Below, in pieces: positions 1 through 7,431 of a stretch of DNA of 64,000 nucleotides. The notes beneath the pieces were generated by a model. The model worked only from the letters and a program-made list of their open reading frames with translations. It was not told where the DNA came from and searched no databases. Position 1 is the first letter of the stretch. Every line of letters begins with the position of its first letter. A program made the position numbers and the translations under genes. This DNA comes from Cohnella hashimotonis (GTDB taxonomy: Bacteria > Bacillota > Bacilli > Paenibacillales > Paenibacillaceae), in the NCBI RefSeq assembly GCF_030014955.1, contig NZ_JAGRPV010000001.1:4464001-4528000 (forward strand), in the 5' to 3' direction.

Positions 1-652
1 CTTCAGATTTGGCCACCTTTTCGTAATATTCAGGTACGAGGCTAGAGATCTTTTTTTGATCGTTCTCCGTAAAGCCCGACAGGATGCCATAACCACTGTA
101 AGAAACCATGCTGTAGTCTGCCTGAAGCGCCTCCGCCGTTTGGTAAGCGTAGGCTTGCGTGACATCTTCAGTCGCAGTGGAAAAATGATGCTGCTCGTTT
201 TCATCGTCGACGCCATAGCCGCAAGTGATGGAATCACCGATGAATTCAATTTTGCGCGCTTGTGCAGGGATAGGCTTAATTCCCTTGACGGCATCGACAG
301 CGATATGTTGAACTCCAACAGTCGACATGGCCGCTTCCGATAATTTAACAATTTTAACCGTGACGTGCTCGTTGGTATCGCTCTGGAAGACGGTATACGT
401 TTTCAAGAGTCGGGTTACCTGATCGTCGACGACTCGTTCTCCGTTGATGTAAATGCCGATCCTGGCTTGATGCGATAGGCTTGAGGCCATATCGTCGCCT
501 TTTATCGTGATTTCCGCCTTCTTGCCGTAAAACGCAAACGCAATGCCGCTACCGGACAACGCGAGCCATACCGCTTCATTGTAGTCGTAGGTTCGCCCGA
601 TGATTTTTACATATGAATCTGTCGCCCGGAATACTTGCATCGCCTCATGCAT
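1..652 (-). CDS. SGNH carbohydrate esterase, CE2-like (3' end cut by window)
   Basis: The first 217 residues of a gene that runs off the left edge. The start is an ATG at 652 behind a GGAGGAGG site. Residues 1 to about 125 resemble the N-terminal jelly-roll of CE2 acetyl esterases, and the SGNH nucleophile motif IEFIGDSITCGYGVDD follows with Ser141 as the likely nucleophile. The family deacetylates plant polysaccharides or oligosaccharides. No signal peptide is seen, so an intracellular role on imported acetylated sugars is likely. A TATAAT at 741-746 (minus strand) is a possible -10 box. The catalytic His lies outside the window. Confidence 0.85.
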   Translation of the reverse strand, partial: MHEAMQVFRATDSYVKIIGRTYDYNEAVWLALSGSGIAFAFYGKKAEITIKGDDMASSLSHQARIGIYINGERVVDDQVTRLLKTYTVFQSDTNEHVTVKIVKLSEAAMSTVGVQHIAVDAVKGIKPIPAQARKIEFIGDSITCGYGVDDENEQHHFSTATEDVTQAYAYQTAEALQADYSMVSYSGYGILSGFTENDQKKISSLVPEYYEKVAKSE

Positions 653-899
653 TTGAAAACCTCCTCCTCCGCTCATGCCTAACACCAAGCAGCCCAGAAA
701 AAGAGGAACCCTATTTTTATAAAGAGCCCTCAAGTACCAAATTATAAGAGAGCGCCCGGCCCCCTGCTATTTGCCGTTGTTGCCTTCCTTGACATCTGTT
801 GCTGCACGGCCCCGATAAACGGCAAACGCCCGTTCGGCCGCTTGTCCGTCGGATGGGCGCTGCTGATCTGACGTTCGATTGAGCGGGGCGAGCGACCTT

Positions 900-1934
900 T
901 TAGCGACGAGCCTGCACCGTCCGCGCGTATTCCGACGGAGACATCCCCGTCTCGTGACGGAAGTGCCGCGAGAAATTGTGCACGGTCGGATAATGCAGCA
1001 TCGCGGCGATCTCCGTAAACGTATGCATTTGCTCGCGGATGATGGCCTTGGCGCGTTCGATCTTGAGCTGCCGGTAGTACCGCATAATGCTAAGTCCCAT
1101 GCACTTCTTGAACAGAGCGAGCGCATGCGTCTTGCTCATATGAAAGTGACGGCAGATCAGTTCAAGGCGTACTTGCCCTTCGACGTGAGCTTCAAGATAA
1201 GCTGCCATCCGCGAAGCGAGATCCGCTTCGCTGCGGATCGTAACGGCGCTGGACAGCCGCTGCTCGCGCGCCGGCTCGCAGCCGGCCTGGTACAGGTCGA
1301 TCAGCAGCAGCTCCAGGTACAGCTTGATCGACTGCTCCGCTCCGAAGGGCGCGTCAGGTTTGCGCAGCAGCGTATGATCGAGCGGATCGTCGTACGGCGG
1401 CAGAAAAGCGGCGAACCCGCTGCGGATCAGCTGGGCGAGAAGCTCCTTCTGCCGATCGTTCAGCGACAAGATCCGATTATTAAAGTGAGCGATGGCGGGC
1501 GACGGACATTCGAAAGAGACGATGATGACGTTGGGGGATCGAACGCCGTTCGCCCAGACGCCGTGGAACTCTCCCGGCTTGTGGAAGATAACGTCGCCCT
1601 GCCTCAGCAAGTAGCCTTCCGTGTCCGCGAATACTTCAAGCTCCCCTTTGTCCACGTAGACGAACTCCCAGAAATCGTGCTTTTCTCCCTCGAACTTGAA
1701 GTCCGGCGCGAATTCGAAGTAGTGGAAGGAAATGAGTCTGCGGACGGAAAGTTCGATCTGCAGCCTGGTCCGCGGATAGGCGATGGTCGGCGCGCGATCC
1801 TCCGTTGCGCCGTTCCCCTCGGCTCCGCCGGTCCCGCCGTGGCTGCCTTCGGCTTCGATTGCCGGCTCTGCCTGCAAACCGTATGCCCGCTCCGCTTTGC
1901 CGTTCCGCTCGCCTGCATGCTCAGCGGCTTCCAT
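900..1934 (-). CDS. AraC-family transcriptional regulator with N-terminal cupin
   Basis: 344 residues. Residues about 60-150 form an AraC-type cupin sensor (DFWEFVYVDKGELEVF, then GDVIFHKPGEFHGVW). The last 100 residues carry two helix-turn-helix motifs ending in the family signature around HYPTVHNFSRHFRHETGMSPSEY. The start at 1934 has GGAGCGAGGTGA upstream, and a TATAAT-like -10 lies at 1972-1977. The gene is divergent from the PIG-L/NagB-like pair, with 186 bp between the starts, so it probably controls that pair in response to a sugar or amino sugar. The first 45 residues are low-complexity and might be trimmed if translation starts further in. Confidence 0.9.
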   Translation of the reverse strand: MEAAEHAGERNGKAERAYGLQAEPAIEAEGSHGGTGGAEGNGATEDRAPTIAYPRTRLQIELSVRRLISFHYFEFAPDFKFEGEKHDFWEFVYVDKGELEVFADTEGYLLRQGDVIFHKPGEFHGVWANGVRSPNVIIVSFECPSPAIAHFNNRILSLNDRQKELLAQLIRSGFAAFLPPYDDPLDHTLLRKPDAPFGAEQSIKLYLELLLIDLYQAGCEPAREQRLSSAVTIRSEADLASRMAAYLEAHVEGQVRLELICRHFHMSKTHALALFKKCMGLSIMRYYRQLKIERAKAIIREQMHTFTEIAAMLHYPTVHNFSRHFRHETGMSPSEYARTVQARR

Positions 1935-2120
1935 CGTCTCACCTCGCTCCGATATCCCTCTCGTTTGTCATATTATAGCATCCGGCGGGGGGCAGGCGAA
2001 GTTCCGGCACAATTGCTACAAGCCGCGCTCTTTTTGATAAATCGCCCGACGCGCCTCGCCGCTACAATGAAAAGCGAATGGAATTGCTGTCACCCAATAG
2101 CCAATAGGAGCTGATATCAC

Positions 2121-2831
2121 ATGAACGTGCTGGCCGTAGGCTGCCACCCCGACGATCTGGAGATCGGATGCGGCGGGACGCTTGCCAAGCTTGCCAAGCA
2201 GGGGCACCGCGTGACGATGGCGCATGTCGCGAACGGGAACAAAGGGCACCGTACGATACCGCCGGAAACGCTTCGCGATATGCGCAAGGAGGAAGCTCGC
2301 CAGGCTGGCGCGTTGATCGGCGCAGAGGTCGTGAGCCTGGACATCCCCGACTTGTCGGTGAAGGCCGATCAGGACGAATTGATCGCGGGACTCGTGAACC
2401 TTATTCGCCGCGTGCGCCCCGACTATATCATTACGCATCCGCCCGAGGATTATATGAAGGATCATATGGAAGTTTCCCGCGCCGTTTTCGATGCCAGCTT
2501 CGCAGCCTCCATTTCGCACTATGCGCCTGATTCCCCATATCCTTTTCACGACAAAGTTCCGCCGATCTACTACATGGATACGCTCGCTGGCGTCGGTTTC
2601 CTGCCAACGGAGTATGTCGACATCACCGGCGAGATCGATGTGAAGATCGCCATGAACGATAGCCATCAGAGTCAGATCAAGTGGCTGTACGAGCATGACG
2701 GGATCGATTTTCTCGACTTCGTGAGGACCGTCTCCAAGTTCCGCGGCCTGCAGTGCGGCGCCGGTTATGCGGAGGGCTTTAAAGCCTGCCAGGCATGGCC
2801 GCGCATTCCGACGCAGCGATTGCTGCCGTGA
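2121..2831 (+). CDS. PIG-L family N-acetylglucosaminyl deacetylase (BshB1-like)
   Basis: 236 residues with the metal-binding [20 protein letters not shown] motif at the N-terminus (His-Pro-Asp-Asp) and a later [13 protein letters not shown] segment supplying the third ligand. Family members remove the acetyl group from GlcNAc-containing substrates using Zn; BshB1 acts in bacillithiol synthesis. RBS AGGAGC lies 9 bases before the ATG. The partner 61 bp downstream is a NagB-like protein, so an amino-sugar catabolic role (deacetylate, then isomerise or deaminate) fits better than bacillithiol synthesis, where bshA or bshC neighbours would be expected. Substrate is inferred only. Confidence 0.85.
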   Translation: MNVLAVGCHPDDLEIGCGGTLAKLAKQGHRVTMAHVANGNKGHRTIPPETLRDMRKEEARQAGALIGAEVVSLDIPDLSVKADQDELIAGLVNLIRRVRPDYIITHPPEDYMKDHMEVSRAVFDASFAASISHYAPDSPYPFHDKVPPIYYMDTLAGVGFLPTEYVDITGEIDVKIAMNDSHQSQIKWLYEHDGIDFLDFVRTVSKFRGLQCGAGYAEGFKACQAWPRIPTQRLLP

Positions 2832-2892
2832 AGATGACAAGAACGTTTTCTTAAAACCTAGCACGTTTAACAAATTAAAAGGAGCTGTTCGA

Positions 2893-3843
2893 ATGGATCT
2901 CATGACGACGATAAAAGGCTCGCTGCTGGAAAATTTCTATCCCGAAGGCTGGGATCTGGCCCGGATCGACGCCTGCTGCGCCCAAGCCCCCGATACGATC
3001 GGCGAGCGCCAGCCGTTCTGGCATCCGGCATTCGCGCCGGTAGGCTGCGCGGATGTCGGCGAACTCGACGTTAAGCTGGGACATGCCATTGCCCTTGAAA
3101 TTCGCACGGCGAAGGAGCAAGGCCGAAAACTGGCGATGATCCTGCCGGCTGGCCCGATGGGCATGTACAAGTGGACCGCCTACTTCCTGCGGCAATGGGG
3201 CACGGACTGCGGACACCTTCACACGTTTAACATGGACGAATGGAGCGACGCGGAAGGCCGGACGCTGCCGTCCGACAACCCCGGCTCGTTCCAGTACGCG
3301 ATGGAGCAGGCGCTCTTCCTCCCGCTCGGCGAACTCGCCGTGCCGGAGAGCCAACGGAACTTTGCGACGGCCGACAATCTGCCGACCTACGCAGGCAAGA
3401 TCGCGGCGCTCAAGGCGGACGGCGCCGAGCTCATCACGGTGTTCGGCATCGGCCGCGCGATGCACATCGCCTTCTGGGAGCCCCACTTCGGCGGCGAATT
3501 CGCGGACGATGCGGCCTGGGCGGCCGCGACGCACCGCGTCGCCGCGCAGCTGCATCCGCTGACGATCGAGCAGAACGCCATCACCAGCTTCAAAAGCCGC
3601 ACGACGCTCGTCCCTTGCCGCGCCAACACGATCGGCCCCGGCCTGTTCCTGCAGTCCGACCGCATTCTCGGCGGCTGCGACGGCGCCTTCGGCCGCGGCA
3701 TGCAGTGGCAGGGCCTCTCGCTGTGGACCACGCTCCGCCACGGTCCCGACCGCTGGCTGCCGTCCACCTTTATGCCGACGCTGCCGGGCACGCTGTTCTA
3801 TCTGGAAGAGCTGGCGGGACCGCTTGGCGCGGAGATCAACTGA
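2893..3843 (+). CDS. glucosamine-6-phosphate deaminase/isomerase-like protein
   Basis: 316 residues, starting at the ATG at 2893 (AAAGGAG nine bases upstream) rather than at an upstream in-frame codon inside the preceding gene. The NagB/RpiA fold is indicated by [20 protein letters not shown] (the Asp72 loop of NagB) and [13 protein letters not shown]. In NagB the last motif reads G-x-G-x-D-G-H-I-A-F-N-E-P. Here the catalytic Asp is Ala and the next Gly is Met, while His and Glu remain, so classical deaminase activity is doubtful. It is co-directional with the PIG-L deacetylase and is closed by a hairpin terminator. Confidence 0.8.
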   Translation: MDLMTTIKGSLLENFYPEGWDLARIDACCAQAPDTIGERQPFWHPAFAPVGCADVGELDVKLGHAIALEIRTAKEQGRKLAMILPAGPMGMYKWTAYFLRQWGTDCGHLHTFNMDEWSDAEGRTLPSDNPGSFQYAMEQALFLPLGELAVPESQRNFATADNLPTYAGKIAALKADGAELITVFGIGRAMHIAFWEPHFGGEFADDAAWAAATHRVAAQLHPLTIEQNAITSFKSRTTLVPCRANTIGPGLFLQSDRILGGCDGAFGRGMQWQGLSLWTTLRHGPDRWLPSTFMPTLPGTLFYLEELAGPLGAEIN

Positions 3844-3861
3844 ATCGGCCGTTCTTATAAT

Positions 3862-3904
3862 AACGGGAGGAAGCAGCGTTTCGAGCTGTCTTCTCCCGTT
3901 TTTG
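3862..3904 (+). terminator. rho-independent terminator after the NagB-like gene
   Basis: An AACGGGAGGAAGCAGC arm pairs with GCTGTCTTCTCCCGTT with one bulge, followed by TTTG. A 13-bp direct repeat (GTTTTTGTGCTGG) occurs about three times from 3898 onward, just after the stem. Confidence 0.85.
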
Positions 3905-4044
3905 TGCTGGGTTTTTGTGCTGGGTTTTTGTGCTGCGGCTCGTTGCGCCGGATAAAGTTCTTGCCAACATTTGTCTGACATATTCGCCTCTTATATTGAA
4001 TGCAGCACCCCACTACAGCTCAATATCGAGAGGAGATCGATCAC

Positions 4045-5016
4045 ATGAACAAGAAATCGAAAAAAATCGCCGTTACGCTCGTCGCCCTGGCCGCATTCGG
4101 CTTCGGCTCCATCCAGCTTGCCCTAGCCGCTGTGGACGGCGGCACAAGCAACCAGACGAAAGTTTCCGCAGCAACGGCGACGCCGACACCGACGGGTGCT
4201 GCAGGATCGAGTTCGGCCAAGTCTTCGGCATCCGCACAGAAAAGCTCGGCTCAAGCAGATCAAGGGCAAGGTAGCCAAGGACAGGCAGGTCAAGGGCAAG
4301 CGGATGCGGGTCAGAAAAAGCCGCGGCCGGCTCCACGCGAACGCGGTCCGGGGCAAGCCGGCGGAAAACAGGGAAGCGGTCAGCGGGATGGCGGTCAGCC
4401 AGCCTCGAATTGCGACCGGCAAGCCGGAGCTGCACCGTCCGGCAAAGCACATTCGGGGTCTGCTCCTTCCGGCGCTGCGCCGGCCGGCCCGGCCGCAACG
4501 GCAGCCACGAGCGCGGTCGATGCCAATGGATATACGATCACGATCGCGGGCGGTTATGAGACCGACCCGGCTGATCACGGCCGTCCAGTCGCGCTCATCG
4601 CGGCCGCGCTCGGCGTGCCGGCCGAGACGTTCCGCGAAGCGTTCAGCGGCGTGACGCCTGCCGGCGCCGACAGCGGCGGTCCGACCGAAGCGGAAGCCAA
4701 AGCCAACAAAGCTGCGCTCCTCAAGGTGCTCGCTCCGTACGGCATTACGAACGACAAGCTCGACGAAGTGTCCAACTACTATCGTTATTCCGGCAGCAAA
4801 GGCGAGGTCTGGAAGCGGACGCCCGCCGTTCTGGAAACGATCGTTGAAAACGGCGTCCTTAAAGGCGTCAAAATCGTGAAGCCAGGTGCCGGCTACTCGT
4901 CGACGCCGACCGTGACGATTGAAGGCAAAAGCGGCAAGCTGACGGCCAAGGTCGAAGTTGCCTACACGACGGACTTCTCTGAGAACGGTAGTATCAAAAC
5001 TGTCACGTTGCAATAA
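4045..5016 (+). CDS. secreted low-complexity protein of unknown function
   Basis: 323 residues from the ATG at 4045 (AGGAG seven bases upstream). Residues 1-29 are a Sec signal peptide (KKSKK, hydrophobic stretch, LALAAVDG). Residues 30-165 are Ala/Gly/Ser/Gln-rich with QGQ repeats and no hydrophobic core, so probably disordered or wall-spanning. The C-terminal 150 residues look folded, and the segment GAGYSSTPTVTIEGKSG resembles beta repeats seen in surface and phage-fibre proteins. No LPXTG motif or lipobox is seen. I do not recognise a family. It is monocistronic, between two terminators. Confidence 0.75.
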   Translation: MNKKSKKIAVTLVALAAFGFGSIQLALAAVDGGTSNQTKVSAATATPTPTGAAGSSSAKSSASAQKSSAQADQGQGSQGQAGQGQADAGQKKPRPAPRERGPGQAGGKQGSGQRDGGQPASNCDRQAGAAPSGKAHSGSAPSGAAPAGPAATAATSAVDANGYTITIAGGYETDPADHGRPVALIAAALGVPAETFREAFSGVTPAGADSGGPTEAEAKANKAALLKVLAPYGITNDKLDEVSNYYRYSGSKGEVWKRTPAVLETIVENGVLKGVKIVKPGAGYSSTPTVTIEGKSGKLTAKVEVAYTTDFSENGSIKTVTLQ

Positions 5017-5051
5017 CGGTCCTAGACCGCCAGGCTTCGACGCAACGCACA

Positions 5052-5108
5052 AACCGCATTGACGCAACATTGGCAAAGCTCAGCCGATGTTGCATCGATG
5101 CGGTTTTC
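5052..5108 (+). terminator. long hairpin terminator after the secreted protein gene
   Basis: AACCGCATTGACGCAACAT pairs with ATGTTGCATCGATGCGGTT (19-bp arms, two mismatches), followed by TTCTTG on the plus strand. Confidence 0.8.
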
Positions 5109-5151
5109 TTGACCTTGATATCGTCCAGTAACGCTGTCCAGCGTCTCTTGA

Positions 5152-5251
5152 CCCGCAGCACACTCGTTTCCCGGCCATGTAGCTCTATCCGGAGCTTCTT
5201 GCCCGCAGCACCTTCGTTTCCCCGGCCATGTAGCTCTATCCGGAGTCTCTT
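5152..5251. repeat. two tandem 50-bp repeats
   Basis: Two near-identical 50-bp units begin at 5152 and 5202. Each contains CCCGCAGCA, then CTCGTTTC or a variant, then the imperfect palindrome CCGGCCATGTAGCTCTATC followed by CGG. A decayed third unit may follow (TCTCTTCGCCTCAGC). This fills most of the 310 bp between the convergent secreted-protein and hydrolase genes. Confidence 0.8.
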
Positions 5252-5273
5252 CGCCTCAGCCTACTCTTTTCAC

Positions 5274-5314
5274 GAAAAAAATGGCCGCGCCCCCACTATG
5301 AGAGGCATCGGCCG
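5274..5314 (-). terminator. terminator of the alpha/beta hydrolase gene
   Basis: On the minus strand GGCCG and CGGCC arms flank a loop of about 21 bases and are followed by ATTTTTTT. It lies 12 bp past the stop codon at 5327. Confidence 0.7.
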
Positions 5315-5326
5315 TACATTTTACTT

Positions 5327-6109
5327 TTATCCGTCGCTGCGATGGGCTGCGAACCACGACAGCGCGTCCTGCAGCATCGCCTCCGTGAACGTATGGCCGA
5401 CCCCTTCGTACTCGGTCACGACGAAGCGTTCCGGGCAAGGCGCATACGCATCCGCCAGTGCCGCACGAAATCGTCGTGCGCCATCTGGCGGTACGTGGCC
5501 GTCCTGCGCGCCGTTCAAGAACCGGATCGCCGGAGCGTGGGCATACAGCGCGGCGTTCGTAAGCGGATTGCACCGCCGATAGCAATTCCAGGCATACGTG
5601 TCGGGCTCGCTCGGCGCTTCGTCCGAGCCCGGACGAAGCCAGTCCGGGGTAGAAATGCAAGCCGCTACCGCCCGGATGCGCCGGTCGAGGCCCGCCGCCG
5701 TCACCGCGATGTCGCCGCCCATCGAGATTCCGCCCGCCAGGACGACGCCGTCCAGGCCGAACCGCTCAAAGGCCCAGTCGATTACGCGCGGGTATTCTTC
5801 GGCCGTAAGTGCGATCATCGGCCAAAAGTATCGCCGTTTGTTCGCGCCGAGCTTCTGCCGGAACGCCTCCGGCGTCTCGCGCATACGGTCCCCGTGCTCG
5901 TAAGGATCGTAGGAAACGGCCGTAAATCCTGCATCCGCAAACAGACGCAGATGCTCGCGCAGCTTGTCCTTGCTCCCCGACAGTCCCGGCAGCCAAACGA
6001 CCAGATCCCGGCCTGCGCCTGACATCGGTCGCTCCCAGATTAACGGAATATGATCCACTGTCTCGACGCCGCCTGCGGTGCCCCGATCCTCTTGCTTGTC
6101 TCCGCTCAT
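5327..6109 (-). CDS. alpha/beta hydrolase (dienelactone hydrolase/acyl-peptidase-like)
   Basis: 260 residues. The nucleophile elbow is GGISMGGD, the acid is probably in GAQDGHVPPDG and the catalytic His in EGVGHTFTEAM, giving a complete Ser-Asp-His triad. No signal peptide, so cytoplasmic esterase or peptidase activity. GGGGGAGC precedes the ATG. The start overlaps by ATGA the stop of a 45-codon open frame (6106-6243), which may couple translation. Substrate cannot be read from the sequence. Confidence 0.85.
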   Translation of the reverse strand: MSGDKQEDRGTAGGVETVDHIPLIWERPMSGAGRDLVVWLPGLSGSKDKLREHLRLFADAGFTAVSYDPYEHGDRMRETPEAFRQKLGANKRRYFWPMIALTAEEYPRVIDWAFERFGLDGVVLAGGISMGGDIAVTAAGLDRRIRAVAACISTPDWLRPGSDEAPSEPDTYAWNCYRRCNPLTNAALYAHAPAIRFLNGAQDGHVPPDGARRFRAALADAYAPCPERFVVTEYEGVGHTFTEAMLQDALSWFAAHRSDG

Positions 6110-6243
6110 GCCGCCTGCTCCCCCGAATCACTTTGAAATTTGATATTTCTTGCGGCATTTTTGCGGTTACGCCCGTACTGGAACGAATCGCCTGACCGCG
6201 TAATTCTGATCGTCGAATAAATAGTTCCATCTTCATCGAGCAT
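6106..6243 (-). CDS. possible 45-residue small protein
   Basis: An ATG at 6243, preceded by AAGAGGAA at rather short spacing, opens 45 codons ending in a TGA that overlaps the hydrolase ATG (ATGA). The product starts MLDEDGTIYSTIRITRSGD, is polar and has no membrane segment or recognised domain. The coupling geometry argues for translation; the weak SD and lack of any family argue against. It could be only a leader frame for the hydrolase. Confidence 0.35.
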   Translation of the reverse strand: MLDEDGTIYSTIRITRSGDSFQYGRNRKNAARNIKFQSDSGEQAA

Positions 6244-6404
6244 TTCCTCTTTTGCGACTTGTTTCTCGGCGCCCGCGCAAGCTGCCGCTTGGCAGTCGGT
6301 GACGCGCTTCGGACGACCGAGCAGCCGAGGGCAAGTGGGCCGTGGCCATGCGAGCATTGACAATTCCCCGTTCATAGGGCGTGATTGCGCAATTTCATCG
6401 GACA

Positions 6405-7166
6405 TTATTGGGAGCGACGGCCGGCGGTCTGCCGTCGCTCGCTTACGGCCGGCTCGACATAAACCCGGGTCACGGCGCCATCCACGATCTCCAGCGCGTT
6501 CAGCTGATAGCCGTACGAGCATCCGCCGTCGATGCCGATCTTGTCGCCGCCGAACCAGACGTCCGGCTTGTTGTGCAGCTCGATCGCTTTGGTATGGCCG
6601 AAGACGACCGTCTTGCCGGCCTTCACCGGATGCTTGTAGAACGCCTCCCGGATGAACAGATAATCCATGACGCTCTGCTGCCGCCAATTCCGGATATCCG
6701 GATTCAGCCCGGCGTGCACGTATATGAAGCGGTCGTCCTCGTAGTAATACTGCAGACGGTCCAGGAAACGAATATGTTCCTCGCAGCAGGACAGGATACG
6801 CGCGCGATACTCGGCGACTCGCTCTGGCACGATTTTCGACGTATGCCCCGCGCCTAAATAGCTTGCGATCGCCTCGGCGCCTCCCTTTTCGAAAAACTTG
6901 CGAAGCTCCTCCGGATGCGCCTTCCCCTGTATGACCCGGACGAAACGCCGATCGTGATTGCCCTGCAGCGCGATCGCGCCCGACTCTCTGACCAGACGCC
7001 GGACGAGAGCGACGGCCTGCCTGCTCCGGGGGCCGCGGTCCACGTAATCGCCCAGCAGGACGAGCTGGTCGCGAGCCGCGTCGAAGCCGCATCTGTCCAG
7101 CAGGCGCTTCAACTGCTCCGCGCAGCCGTGAATGTCGCTGATCGCCAGTGTACGCGTCTTGTTCAT
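6405..7166 (-). CDS. metallophosphoesterase (PPP-type serine/threonine phosphatase or Ap4A hydrolase-like)
   Basis: 253 residues from the ATG at 7166, chosen because AGGAGGT sits nine bases upstream and the catalytic domain begins at once. Metal-binding motifs appear in order: ISDIHG, GDYVDRG, GNHDR, VHAG and FGHT. This is the PPP phosphatase layout shared by bacterial PrpE/PrpA and ApaH-type enzymes. It is cytoplasmic. The final codons lie in a perfect 9-bp inverted repeat (6412-6440) without a T-run. The downstream small frame and hydrolase are on the same strand 160 bp further on. Confidence 0.85.
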   Translation of the reverse strand: MNKTRTLAISDIHGCAEQLKRLLDRCGFDAARDQLVLLGDYVDRGPRSRQAVALVRRLVRESGAIALQGNHDRRFVRVIQGKAHPEELRKFFEKGGAEAIASYLGAGHTSKIVPERVAEYRARILSCCEEHIRFLDRLQYYYEDDRFIYVHAGLNPDIRNWRQQSVMDYLFIREAFYKHPVKAGKTVVFGHTKAIELHNKPDVWFGGDKIGIDGGCSYGYQLNALEIVDGAVTRVYVEPAVSERRQTAGRRSQ

Positions 7167-7352
7167 GACGCCCGCACCTCCTGTGGCGGGAATCGCCTTC
7201 GCAGGCATAGTGCATGCGGGGCGAATCGCCCGAATTTTGTTCCGCTTGTCCTTCTTTACCCGGGACGGCGCAATCCGCACGCATGGGAGGTATGCATCAT
7301 CCCCCCCTCCCCCGCCGTTTGTCATAAGCTTCCTAAATCGAGCGCGCGCAGG

Positions 7353-7396
7353 CAAAAACGGCAAAGCGGCCGCGCGCGCAAATGCGCGGCCGCCGC
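7353..7396 (-). terminator. terminator of the alpha-amylase gene
   Basis: On the minus strand GCGGCCGCGC and GCGCGGCCGC arms form a 10-bp GC stem followed by TTTGCCGTTTTTG, starting 36 bp past the amylase stop. Confidence 0.8.
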
Positions 7397-7431
7397 TTCG
7401 CCTGGCTTCTCATTCCTTCTCGAACTTATTC

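Noticed and set aside
6412..6440. Perfect 9-bp inverted repeat GAGCGACGG/CCGTCGCTC as a terminator
   Set aside because: It overlaps the last codons of the phosphoesterase gene and has no T-run on either strand; it may be chance in GC-rich sequence.
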